This document shows positions 1 to 7,902 of a stretch of 64,000 nucleotides of DNA, one piece after another (positions within the stretch are counted from its first letter, which is position 1; each line of letters begins with the position of its first letter). Both the position numbers and the translations under genes were made by a program. Below the pieces are notes generated by a model. It worked only from the letters and a program-made list of their open reading frames with translations. It was not told where the DNA came from and did not search any database. Source of the stretch: Zhihengliuella salsuginis (lineage in GTDB: Bacteria > Actinomycetota > Actinomycetes > Actinomycetales > Micrococcaceae); assembly GCF_014651715.1 (NCBI RefSeq), contig NZ_BMXK01000001.1:310001-374000 (forward strand), written 5' to 3'.

Positions 1-32
1 GAAGCGGCCGTCCGGATACGGGCGGCCGCTTC
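1..32. terminator. Strong GC hairpin at window edge
   Basis: Bases 1-14 pair with 19-32 around a GATA loop, with one T-G wobble. There is no clear U-tract. It probably terminates a gene lying outside the window to the left, or backs up the hairpin at 61-103. Confidence 0.6.
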
Positions 33-60
33 GTCGTACCTGCGTCCCCGGCACGTCGAA

Positions 61-103
61 AGGCTTCGGCCCGATCGCCACCAATGCGATCGGGCCGAAG
101 CCT
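61..103 (-). terminator. Terminator of the HisD/SDR/aldolase operon
   Basis: A perfect 18-bp inverted repeat (61-78 and 86-103) with a 7-base loop sits 18 bp beyond the stop codon of the aldolase gene on the minus strand. Stem length and position fit an intrinsic terminator of the GC-rich actinobacterial kind that lacks a long U-run. Confidence 0.8.
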
Positions 104-120
104 CTGTGCGTGCGTTCGCG

Positions 121-891
121 TCAGCTGTTCCCGGCGGACCCGCGCGCATCGGGCACGAGGTCTGCGAACAGAGCCATCATGATGTGTGCCAGGTTGTAGA
201 CGATGAGCTGGGCGCCGTCGTCGAACGACTCCTCCGCGCCGGACAGGGACGACGCCAGATCGGCCCGGTAGCCCCCGGCGGCGACAGCCTGCCGGTGGAT
301 CTCCGCGACCGATTCCTTGAAGGAGAGGTCCCCGTCGCCGAGTGACGCGTTGAGATCGGCTGTCCCGATGAGGTAGCCGTCGATCCCCGGGCAGCTCAGG
401 ATCTCGCCCGCGTTCCGGGTCGCCTCGGGAGATTCCAGCATCGCCAGGGTCAGGGTGCCGTTGAGGGACTTCTCCCGGTGCGTGTCCGCCGGGACCGTGC
501 CGAAGCCGCCGGCCCGCGAGTACGTCGCGAATCCGCGGTGGCCCAGTGGCGGGTAGTGCACCGCCTGAACCAGATCCTCGGCGTCGTGCGCGGAATCGAT
601 GTGCGGGGCGACGATGCCCTCCGCCCCCTGGTCCAGGGCGCGGAGGATCAGCTGGTGTTCGTTCAGCCCGACCCTGACCAGCGGCGTCATCCCGTGGAGC
701 TGGATGAGGGCGATGTGCTGGCGGAGGTCGATCAGGTCGGCCGGGCCGTGTTCGCAGTCGATGAGCACGAAGTCGAACCCGGTGACGGCGAGCATCTCCA
801 CCGTCTCCTCGGCCGGCATCCGCAGCAGGCAGCCTGTCAGACGTTCGCCGTCCTGGAGGCGCTGCTTGATCTTGAATTCGGGTACCGGCAT
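121..891 (-). CDS. HpcH/HpaI-family aldolase
   Basis: A 256-residue class II, metal-dependent aldolase of the HpcH/HpaI (2-dehydro-3-deoxy-glucarate / 4-hydroxy-2-oxo-acid) family. DCEHGP at about residues 45-50 carries the catalytic His; AMLESPEA (about 153-160) and IGTADLNASLG (about 177-187) supply the family's Glu and Asp metal ligands. Such enzymes split 4-hydroxy-2-oxo acids into pyruvate plus an aldehyde. The ATG overlaps the stop of the upstream SDR gene by one base (TGATG), so it is the last gene of a three-gene operon (HisD-like, SDR, aldolase). By inference it performs the carbon-carbon cleavage of a pathway whose substrate is unknown. Confidence 0.9.
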   Translation of the reverse strand: MPVPEFKIKQRLQDGERLTGCLLRMPAEETVEMLAVTGFDFVLIDCEHGPADLIDLRQHIALIQLHGMTPLVRVGLNEHQLILRALDQGAEGIVAPHIDSAHDAEDLVQAVHYPPLGHRGFATYSRAGGFGTVPADTHREKSLNGTLTLAMLESPEATRNAGEILSCPGIDGYLIGTADLNASLGDGDLSFKESVAEIHRQAVAAGGYRADLASSLSGAEESFDDGAQLIVYNLAHIMMALFADLVPDARGSAGNS

Positions 892-1649
892 CAGGCCACC
901 ATCCCGGCGGAGAGGTCGACGTCGGCCCCGGTCATCCCGGGCATGCCCAGCATGGCTACGACCGCTTGCGCCACCTCGTCCTGGCCGACCAGGCGGCCGA
1001 GGGCCGAGCGTCCCGCGAAGGCCGCACGCGCGGCCTCGGGGTCCGTGCCGGTCCGCTCGGCTTCCAGCCTGAAGTTCCGGTCCATCCGCTCGCTCTCCAC
1101 CGGTCCCGGCGAGAGGCTGTTGACGTTGATGCCGTATTCGCCGACCTCGAAGGCCAGCGTCGAGGTGAGCCCGATGACGGCCATCTTCGATGCGCAGTAG
1201 GGTGTGCGCCGGGCCAGCGGGCGTTTGCCGGAAACCGAGGCGAGGTTGATGATGTCGCCCGCGTTCCGGCTCATCATCCCCGGAAGGAACGCGCGGCAGA
1301 CGAGGTACGTGCCGCGCACATTGGCGCCGAAGACCTCGTCCCACTCTTCGGGCTCGATGTCGACGAGCGAGGCCACCGGGCCGCCGATGCCGGCGTTGTT
1401 GATCAGGATGGAGATCTCCTCGTCGGCGATCTGCTCGGCCAGGGCGCGGACGCTGGCCGGGTCGCTGACGTCGCACGTCGCGGCGCGCCCCGGGGTCTCG
1501 AGGCTCCGGCACACGTCGTCGATCGGCTGCTGCCGCCGGCCGACGACGACGACGCGGCAGCCCTGCGCTGCCAGGGCGCGGGCGATGCCCGCGCCGAGGC
1601 CGCTGCCGCCGCCGGTCACCAGGGCCGTGCGCCCTTCGAGCCCGCTCAC
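891..1649 (-). CDS. Short-chain dehydrogenase/reductase
   Basis: A 252-residue classical SDR. TGGGSGLG (residues 12-19) is the Rossmann nucleotide-binding motif, NNAG stabilises the core, and a serine in the ASVSGK region followed by YCASK gives the catalytic Ser-Tyr-Lys set. The GTG start overlaps the stop of the HisD-like gene (GTGA), and its own stop overlaps the aldolase ATG, so expression is coupled. It most likely oxidises or reduces a hydroxyl/keto group of the intermediate handled by its two operon partners; the substrate cannot be told from sequence. Confidence 0.9.
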   Translation of the reverse strand: MSGLEGRTALVTGGGSGLGAGIARALAAQGCRVVVVGRRQQPIDDVCRSLETPGRAATCDVSDPASVRALAEQIADEEISILINNAGIGGPVASLVDIEPEEWDEVFGANVRGTYLVCRAFLPGMMSRNAGDIINLASVSGKRPLARRTPYCASKMAVIGLTSTLAFEVGEYGINVNSLSPGPVESERMDRNFRLEAERTGTDPEAARAAFAGRSALGRLVGQDEVAQAVVAMLGMPGMTGADVDLSAGMVA

Positions 1650-2971
1650 GTGCGTGCCTCGGCGTTCACGACCTGCTCGATCCAGTCGAACTTCTCGCCG
1701 CCGTGGCGCCACGCGCGGACGTCGCCGGAGCGCGCGTGGCCCTCGAAGAGTTCCACGCGGGCCGCGCGGCCGCAGACGCGGCCGAGCTCCGCGCTGCTCT
1801 CCGGGTTGGAGATGCTCTGGTAGGTCGCGGTCTTGAGGAACTTGCCGACCCAGAGCCCGCCCGTGTAGCGCGCCGCGCCGAGGGTCGGGAGGACGTGGTT
1901 GGTGCCGATGACCTTGTCGCCGTAGGAGACGCAGGTCTCCTCGCCCAGGAAGAGGGCGCCGTAGTTGGACATCCGCTCGATCGCCTCGCGCGGCTCCGCG
2001 GTGAAGACCTGGACGTGCTCGAACGCCATCGCGTCGGCGACCTCCCACAGCTCGTCCATGTCGTCGCAGATGACGATCCGGCCGTGGTCGCGCCAAGCGG
2101 GCCCGGCGAAGTCCTTGGTCTGCATGCCGGGCAGGATCTTGTCGACCAGTGCCTCGACCTCGCGGCCGAGCTCCTCGCTGGTGGTGGCGAGGACGGCGGG
2201 GGAGTCCGGGCCGTGCTCGGCCTGGGACAGGAGATCGACAGCAACGGTGAACGGGTCCGCGGTCTCGTCCGCGACGATGAGGATTTCGGTGGGACCGGCG
2301 AACAGGTCGATTCCGACCTCGCCGAACAGCTGTCGCTTGGCCTCGGCCACGTAGGCGTTGCCGGGGCCCGCGATCAGGTTGACGCGGTCCATGTCCTCGG
2401 TGCCGACGGCCATCGACGCCACGGCCTGCACTCCGCCGAGGATGTAGATCTCGTCGGCGCCGGCCATGTGCATCGCCGCAACTGTCGCGGCGGGGATCTC
2501 GCCCCGGATCGGAGGGGTGCAGGCGACGACCCTGGGCACACCGGCGACCTTCGCCGTCACGATGGTCATGTGCGCCGACGCTGTGAGCGGGTACCGCCCG
2601 CCCGGGATGTAGGCCCCGACCGCGTCGATGGGGATGTGGTGGTGGCCGAGGGTGACACCGGGCAGGGTTTCGATCTCGACGTCCTGCATCGAGTCCCGCT
2701 GTGCCTGGGCGAACCGGCGGACCTGGCTCTGCACGAAGGCGATGTCTTCGACGACCTGTTCCGGCAGGGAGGCGATGAGGCCGTCGATCGTCTCCTGATC
2801 AAGCTGGAACCGTTCCGGGGTCCAGCTGTCGAAACGTTCCGAGTACCGCTGCACAGCGGCGGTACCCTCACTGCGGATTTCGTCGATGATCGTCCGGACG
2901 CGCGTGGACACCTCGTCCTGCGATCGGTCCGCGAACGACGAGGTCGGGGCTGATTTGAGCTGGAAAGCCAT
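1646..2971 (-). CDS. Histidinol-dehydrogenase-like, probably catabolic dehydrogenase
   Basis: A 441-residue HisD-superfamily NAD-dependent dehydrogenase. The family's zinc and catalytic residues are kept: QAEHG (Gln and His), FEH (Glu-His base pair), GDKVIGTNHVLPT (Asp ligand) and a C-terminal GHARSGD His. A biosynthetic HisD would sit with other his genes; here it leads an operon with an SDR and an HpcH aldolase, so a catabolic role, like the HisD-related sulfopropanediol dehydrogenase HpsN, is more likely. ATG 2969-2971 has AAAGGT six bases upstream. The product would be a carboxylate made by four-electron oxidation of a primary alcohol. Confidence 0.85.
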   Translation of the reverse strand: MAFQLKSAPTSSFADRSQDEVSTRVRTIIDEIRSEGTAAVQRYSERFDSWTPERFQLDQETIDGLIASLPEQVVEDIAFVQSQVRRFAQAQRDSMQDVEIETLPGVTLGHHHIPIDAVGAYIPGGRYPLTASAHMTIVTAKVAGVPRVVACTPPIRGEIPAATVAAMHMAGADEIYILGGVQAVASMAVGTEDMDRVNLIAGPGNAYVAEAKRQLFGEVGIDLFAGPTEILIVADETADPFTVAVDLLSQAEHGPDSPAVLATTSEELGREVEALVDKILPGMQTKDFAGPAWRDHGRIVICDDMDELWEVADAMAFEHVQVFTAEPREAIERMSNYGALFLGEETCVSYGDKVIGTNHVLPTLGAARYTGGLWVGKFLKTATYQSISNPESSAELGRVCGRAARVELFEGHARSGDVRAWRHGGEKFDWIEQVVNAEART

Positions 2972-2987
2972 GAGAATACCTTTCTGA

Positions 2988-3029
2988 ATACGTATACATC
3001 ATCTAATCTGCTGCCCGCGTCCCCGTCAA
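2988..3029 (-). promoter_or_regulatory. Promoter and operator of the HisD operon
   Basis: Read on the minus strand, TTGACG (3024-3029), an 18-bp spacer and TAGATG (3000-3005) form a good sigma-70-type promoter. Directly downstream is TGTATACGTAT (minus strand, 2988-2998), placed where a repressor would block initiation. The same element, with one change, lies just downstream of the facing promoter at 3068-3096. Confidence 0.65.
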
Positions 3030-3067
3030 GGGCTTGCGCGAATCTGCCTATATTTCTACTCAAACCC

Positions 3068-3109
3068 TTGCGTGCGACCCACGACTCTCATAGAGTGCAT
3101 ACGCATACA
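3068..3109 (+). promoter_or_regulatory. Promoter and operator of the NTF2/bicupin/nitrilase operon
   Basis: TTGCGT (3068-3073), a 17-bp spacer and TAGAGT (3091-3096) form a promoter for the rightward operon. Immediately downstream is ATACGCATACA (3099-3109), matching 10 of 11 bases of ATACGTATACA at 2988-2998. The symmetry suggests that one repressor controls both operons, possibly the LacI protein at 6359-7381. Confidence 0.65.
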
Positions 3110-3167
3110 CCGATTTTTTCGGTGGATCAGTTGGGTACAGGACGACGAGCACGAGGAGAACAAGAGC

Positions 3168-4163
3168 ATGCTGGACAAGGTTGCCTACGAACCCTGGGCG
3201 GATCCGGACGACTTCATCCGCGAGGTCACGGACCACATCTGGGTGGAACGGAACATCGGCTTCATCGAGGACAACTACGAGCCCGATTCGATCGTCCACG
3301 CTTCCCTGGGCACCGTGGTGTGCCGCGACGGCGTCGTCGAGGGTTCGCTGATGCGGATCGCCGCGACGCCTCAGCATGTCGGCGTGGCCGAGGACGTCAT
3401 CTGGGAGGCGCGCGGCGACGACGCGTTCCTCAGCTCGCACCTCGTGTTCTCCGCCGACGCCGTCTCCATCGGGGCCGAGCCCAAGGAGATCCGCACGCGC
3501 ACGATCGCCAACTGCCTGTACCGCCGCGGCCGGATGGTCGAGGAGTGGGTCGCCCGCGACGAGCTGGCCAGGGTGCTGCAGTCGGGAGAGGACCCGGACG
3601 AGGCGGCGCGCAAGCAGACCTTCCAGGGCTACGTCGGCTCGTGGCTCGAGCCGGCGCCCAAGGACGTTCTGAGCGTCGGCGACAGCGGGCCCCGGCCGGA
3701 CGAGTTCCGCAGCGAGTGCGAGATGGTGCTGGAATTCATCGAGAAGGTCTGGAACAAGCGGGACCTCAGCAAGCTGAGCGACTACATGGTCCGCGACCTC
3801 TTCCTCCACACCGTCGGCGACCGGACGGTCGTCCGCCCGGACGGGTACCAGCGGGAACTTCTCCGGCTCCTGGCGCCGTTCCCTAACGCCCAGTTCGAGG
3901 TCCGCGACGTCCAGACCAACTTCGCGGACCGCTATGCCGGCCTGCGCGTGGCCGTGACGTGGAAGATGACCGGCACCTACAACGGCGCGGCGCACTTCGG
4001 CCCGCCCACGGACAAGCCCATCGACCTGTTGGGCATCTCCCAGTTCCTCATCCGGGACGGCCGCATCGAGCGGGAGGTGCGCGTCTACGACGAGATCGCA
4101 CTCCGCTCGCAGATCAACAGCACCCGGGGCGACGGCGACGAGCCCGTCGCGAACATCTACTAA
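3168..4163 (+). CDS. Tandem NTF2/SnoaL-like domain protein
   Basis: A 331-residue protein that appears to hold two NTF2-like (SnoaL) cone-fold domains, roughly residues 10-135 and 180-320; the second carries the typical helix-then-sheet pattern (FIEKVWNKRDLS, then GISQFLIRDGRI near the end). SnoaL-like folds act as cyclases, isomerases, hydratases or dehydratases on small polar substrates. ATG 3168 is preferred because of GAGGAG about ten bases upstream. It is the first gene of an operon with a bicupin and a nitrilase. No signal peptide is seen, so it should be cytoplasmic. Exact activity unknown. Confidence 0.8.
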   Translation: MLDKVAYEPWADPDDFIREVTDHIWVERNIGFIEDNYEPDSIVHASLGTVVCRDGVVEGSLMRIAATPQHVGVAEDVIWEARGDDAFLSSHLVFSADAVSIGAEPKEIRTRTIANCLYRRGRMVEEWVARDELARVLQSGEDPDEAARKQTFQGYVGSWLEPAPKDVLSVGDSGPRPDEFRSECEMVLEFIEKVWNKRDLSKLSDYMVRDLFLHTVGDRTVVRPDGYQRELLRLLAPFPNAQFEVRDVQTNFADRYAGLRVAVTWKMTGTYNGAAHFGPPTDKPIDLLGISQFLIRDGRIEREVRVYDEIALRSQINSTRGDGDEPVANIY

Positions 4164-4190
4164 CGAACCTAGACGACGAGGAGTCGAATC

Positions 4191-5390
4191 ATGACTGACA
4201 CTGCTGTCTCCGCCACGGAGCGCGACACTGAAACCACGGTCTCCGCCGCGGAGCTCGAAAAACACACCATCCTTCGCAAGGACTGGGTCCCCTGCAAGGC
4301 GGCGTTCATCGACTGCCGCACGCCGGGCTCCGACAAGAAGGACAACTACTCCTTCATCGGCGTCGGCGTCTCCCAGAACTCGGACCAGTTCATCAACCTG
4401 CAGGAGAACCACGGGTTCAACCTGGGTGCTGCCGGCATGCCCAACGGCGTGACGAACAACCTCCACCTCCACTTCACCGCGGAGGTCTTCATCAACTTCG
4501 GCGGCGAGTTCCGCACCCGTTGGGGCGCCGACGGCAAGCAGGGCGAATACGTCTCCACGGACGGCGACGTCATCTCGGTCCCGTCGTGGATCTTCCGGGG
4601 ATTCACCAACATCGGCGCCGACGAGGGGATCCTGCTCACCGTCCTGGGCCAGAACGACACCGGCGGCATCATCTGGGGCCCGTCGGTCCTCCGCGAAGCG
4701 GAGTCGCACGGTCTCCACCTGACCGCCGACAACCAGCTGATCGACACCGTGGCCGGTGACACCGTGCCGGAAGGCGTCGAACTCATCACGCCGATGGAGC
4801 AGTCGCAGATCGACGCCCTCGACGTCTACACGGTGGAGCAGATGCGCACGCGGGTCACCCAGGAGGGGGACCGCCAGTGGCTGGCCAAGCCGTTCCTGTG
4901 CTCGGACCTGCCGGGCGGACGAGCCGAACTCAGCCTGGTCATCGGCTACGGCATGAGCGAGGACCGCCGGGCCGTGCCGCGACTGACCGAGCCGCACAGC
5001 TTCAACCTGGCCTGGCTGCGCGCCGTGCCGGGCGAGGGCCTCCTGAAGCACCGCCACGACCACGTCTCCGTCATCACCGCGAAGGCCGGGCACTGGCGCA
5101 TCACCCTCAACGACGGCGCCGAGGAGCGCACCGTCGACCTCGGCCCGATGGACACGCTCTCGATTCCCGAGGGCGCGTGGCGCACCTTCGAGCTGCTCGA
5201 CGCCGACGGCGGACGGGCTGCGGACGCGGGGACCGGTGAGCTGCTGGTCGTCAACGGCGGCGACGGGCGGGTCCAGCTCGAGTGGTCGGAAGAGACCGTG
5301 CGCGCGGCAGCCCAGGTCGGTTCCGTGCTCGACCCGAACCACTACCTGGCTCCCGCATCCGTGATGCGGACCGCCACCGACGACGACTGA
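4191..5390 (+). CDS. Bicupin-domain protein
   Basis: A 399-residue cytoplasmic protein with two cupin barrels. The first has NNLHLHFTAEVF (about residues 85-96), the HxH metal-binding signature with a following Glu; the second has LLKHRHDHVSVIT (about 282-294), again HxH. The N-terminal 30 residues are Thr/Glu-rich and probably disordered. Gentisate-type dioxygenases and several isomerases share this two-cupin layout, but I see no feature that picks one activity. It starts 27 bp after the NTF2-like gene and ends 7 bp before the nitrilase gene, so the three are co-transcribed. Confidence 0.8.
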   Translation: MTDTAVSATERDTETTVSAAELEKHTILRKDWVPCKAAFIDCRTPGSDKKDNYSFIGVGVSQNSDQFINLQENHGFNLGAAGMPNGVTNNLHLHFTAEVFINFGGEFRTRWGADGKQGEYVSTDGDVISVPSWIFRGFTNIGADEGILLTVLGQNDTGGIIWGPSVLREAESHGLHLTADNQLIDTVAGDTVPEGVELITPMEQSQIDALDVYTVEQMRTRVTQEGDRQWLAKPFLCSDLPGGRAELSLVIGYGMSEDRRAVPRLTEPHSFNLAWLRAVPGEGLLKHRHDHVSVITAKAGHWRITLNDGAEERTVDLGPMDTLSIPEGAWRTFELLDADGGRAADAGTGELLVVNGGDGRVQLEWSEETVRAAAQVGSVLDPNHYLAPASVMRTATDDD

Positions 5391-5397
5391 TCCGTCC

Positions 5398-6231
5398 ATG
5401 GTCATCAGGGCAGCAGCCTGCCAGATACCCGCCAGCGTGGAGCACCCGGGTACTGCCGACGTCGACGCCGCCGTCCGTGAGGCGGCGTCGGCGGGTGCCC
5501 GTCTGGTCGTCCTTCCGGAGCTGGCGTTCAGCGGGTACGTGTTCCGCTCTGCGCAGGAAGCGCGCGACGCCGCGGAAGGATTGGACGGGCCGACGGCCGG
5601 TTATCTCAAGCGGCTCTCGCTCGAGACGGGATGCGTGATCGTCGCCGGATTCTGCGAGCTCGGCGCCGACGGCCTCGTCTACAACAGCGCGTTGACCGTT
5701 GAAAGCGGAGAGCTGCTCGACTGCTACCGGAAGGCCCACCTCTGGGGGCAGGAGCCCGAGTTCTTCACGCCGGGCGACGCCGCGCCGCGGGTGGTCGAAA
5801 CATCGGCGGGCAGGATTGCGGCGCTGATCTGCTACGACCTGGAGATGGCCGAATGGGTGCGGCTGGCCGCCCAGGAGGGTGCGGAGATCATCGCCGCTCC
5901 GTGCAACTGGCCGCTGCTGCCCCGGCCGCGCGGCGAGCGGCCGCTGGAGGTCGTCAAACTCCAGGCAGCGGCGGGCTCCTACCGCGTGCACATCGTCGCC
6001 GCGGACCGCTGCGGAACCGAGCGGGGAGTCGAGTGGATCGGAGGCAGTGCGATCTGCGAGAACTCCGGGTACCTCGCCGCCGGGCCGGCGACCGGAGACG
6101 AGGGGCCGGCCCGCCGGGTCATCCTGACCGCCGATCTGGACCCGGGCACGTCCGGGAACAAAGCTCTGGGTCCCTACAACGACGTGTGGCGGGACCGCCG
6201 TCCGGGACTGTACTCGATAGGGTATTCGTGA
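5398..6231 (+). CDS. Carbon-nitrogen hydrolase (nitrilase superfamily)
   Basis: A 277-residue nitrilase-superfamily amidase. The catalytic triad is visible: Glu in LPELAFSGY (about residue 41), Lys in CYRKAHLW (about 113) and Cys in ALICYDLEMAEW (about 144). The family hydrolyses nitriles, amides or N-carbamoyl groups. It is the third gene of the NTF2-bicupin-nitrilase operon, 7 bp after the bicupin stop. By inference it releases ammonia from an amide or nitrile in the pathway substrate, which would fit a nitrogen-containing natural product. Confidence 0.88.
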   Translation: MVIRAAACQIPASVEHPGTADVDAAVREAASAGARLVVLPELAFSGYVFRSAQEARDAAEGLDGPTAGYLKRLSLETGCVIVAGFCELGADGLVYNSALTVESGELLDCYRKAHLWGQEPEFFTPGDAAPRVVETSAGRIAALICYDLEMAEWVRLAAQEGAEIIAAPCNWPLLPRPRGERPLEVVKLQAAAGSYRVHIVAADRCGTERGVEWIGGSAICENSGYLAAGPATGDEGPARRVILTADLDPGTSGNKALGPYNDVWRDRRPGLYSIGYS

Positions 6232-6358
6232 ACGGGCCCGGATTCCGCGCCCGGAGGGCTGGCCGGAATCCAGTACTTGTTGCCGAGGCGGGAACAGGGC
6301 CGGGGGACGGGACCAGTTGTGATGTCGAATGCACGGCCGCAGGGTGCGTGGGATAGGG

Positions 6359-7381
6359 ATGGCGATGACTGTCACCAGTCGAGACGTGGCCAAGCTGGCT
6401 GGCGTTTCCCAGCCCACGGTGTCGCGTGCCCTGCGCGGGGACCCCAAGGTCTCGGAGCGCACCAAGGATGTGGTGCTCAAGGCCGCCGAGGCGCTGGGGT
6501 ACGTGCCCAGTGAGGCCGGCAGGAGCCTGGTCACGCGCGTGAGCAAGCGGATCGGCGTCGTCGTCAGCGACCTGACCAATCCGTTCTACCCCTACGTCAT
6601 CGCGCCGCTGCACGACGAGCTCGATGCCCACGGGTACCGCATGATGGTCTTCACCGAACGATCCGACCGTCAGATGGCCGCATCCCAGCTCCTCACCGGG
6701 TCCATCGACGGCGTCGTGCTGCTGACGAGCATCATCGGATCTCCGCTTCCCGCAGAACTCAGCCGCCGGGGCCTGCCGTTCGTCTTCCTGAACCGCGAGA
6801 GCGGCGACGGCCGGGGCGACGCTGCGGTCGTGGACAACGTCGCCGGCGGGCGGATTGCGGCCCGCCGATTGACTGAGCTCGGCCACCGGAGGATCGCCGG
6901 GATCTTCGGGCCCGAGGACACCAGCACGGGCCGGGAGCGGAAGCTCGGGTTCGTCATGGGACTCGCAGACGCCGGCATCGGCCTCGCGGACGGGAACATC
7001 CACGAGGGCCCTTTCGAGTTCGAGACCGGCGTCAGGGGCCTCCGGGCACTTCTCGACCAGACGCCTCAGAACCGGCCGACGGCGGTCTTCTGCGGCAACG
7101 ACGTCATCGCGATCGGCGTGCTCAACGCGGCGATCGCGGCCGGGCTGCGGGTTCCGCAGGACCTGAGCGTGATCGGATTCGACAACATTCCGCTTGCGTC
7201 CTGGGAATCGTTCCAGCTCACCACCATCGGCCACGATCTGAACGCCATGGCCGCGAATGCAGCCACACTGCTCGTCCGCCGGCTCAGCCCCGAGGGGCAG
7301 GACGCCCCGCCGCAGCGCATCGTCCTCGAGCCCGAGCTCATCGAAAGGCAGACGCTCCGCGATTTACGCGCGGGTGACTAG
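6359..7381 (+). CDS. LacI-family transcriptional regulator
   Basis: A protein of about 340 residues: N-terminal LacI helix-turn-helix (TSRDVAKLAGVSQPTVSRAL) and a periplasmic-binding-protein-like effector domain beginning at KRIGVVVSDLTNPFY. ATG 6359 or 6365 are both possible; 6359 is reported. It lies about 130 bp after the nitrilase on the same strand. Its location makes it the likely regulator of the divergent cluster, but the two ATACG(T/C)ATACA sites near 3 kb are not a canonical LacI palindrome, so this link is inference. Confidence 0.88.
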   Translation: MAMTVTSRDVAKLAGVSQPTVSRALRGDPKVSERTKDVVLKAAEALGYVPSEAGRSLVTRVSKRIGVVVSDLTNPFYPYVIAPLHDELDAHGYRMMVFTERSDRQMAASQLLTGSIDGVVLLTSIIGSPLPAELSRRGLPFVFLNRESGDGRGDAAVVDNVAGGRIAARRLTELGHRRIAGIFGPEDTSTGRERKLGFVMGLADAGIGLADGNIHEGPFEFETGVRGLRALLDQTPQNRPTAVFCGNDVIAIGVLNAAIAAGLRVPQDLSVIGFDNIPLASWESFQLTTIGHDLNAMAANAATLLVRRLSPEGQDAPPQRIVLEPELIERQTLRDLRAGD

Positions 7382-7902
7382 CCCCGTCCCCGGAATGCGT
7401 GGGCGCTCTGCTCTCCGAGTGCGACGAATTGCATTTCCTGGGCCTGCGTCGCGTCGAGTTCGCCAGAGAACAGGGTGGGCAGAATTGGGCCCATGAGACT
7501 GATGCCCGTGAATGCGGTCACGGCTGCGAAAGCGACGGCTCAGGCGGCTTCGGACTAGTTGAGAATCGAGTTCTACTGGACTGAAGGTGCACGGGTCATG
7601 TTGTATCTGGTCCTCGATCGCCGCCCCCGGCGACGATCATGTTGGTGGCCGAAGTGCGCCCATCATAGGAAGCGTTACCTCGGGCGACGAGTTCCTGGGC
7701 CTCGAGACCGCGACGATCTTGGTGGCGCAGGCGGGCGGATGACCTCGCGGGCGGAAAAGCTGCTGATGCGCAGGCTCTCGAGTTGTCAATAGACGTACCG
7801 CGGACTGAGTTCTATCGGGAACACTGAAGGCATCCCGCGAGTTTAACGGGGGAGAGGCGCGGCGCGAGCCGTGCCGCAACCCGAGAACGAGGAGGCCGCA
7901 CT
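7382..7902. other. 521-bp gap without a recognisable gene
   Basis: No frame here has both a convincing ribosome-binding site and a recognisable protein. A 21-codon frame begins at 7492 but has no support. The base composition is less GC-skewed by codon position than in neighbouring genes, which fits decayed coding DNA. It separates the catabolic cluster from an unrelated gene, so it could be an old insertion or deletion scar. Confidence 0.4.

Noticed and set aside
1646-2971. Biosynthetic histidinol dehydrogenase for histidine synthesis
   Set aside because: Although all catalytic residues are present, no other his gene is near and the operon partners are catabolic, so the gene symbol hisD was not assigned.
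3060-5405. A 781-codon minus-strand frame opposite the NTF2-like and bicupin genes
   Set aside because: The sense-strand genes have recognisable folds and ribosome-binding sites; the antisense frame shows the Val/Asp/Gly/Arg-rich composition expected from reading GC-rich codons in reverse.
7492-7557. A 21-codon frame starting at ATG 7492
   Set aside because: No ribosome-binding site and no similarity to a known small protein or leader; too little to support a gene.
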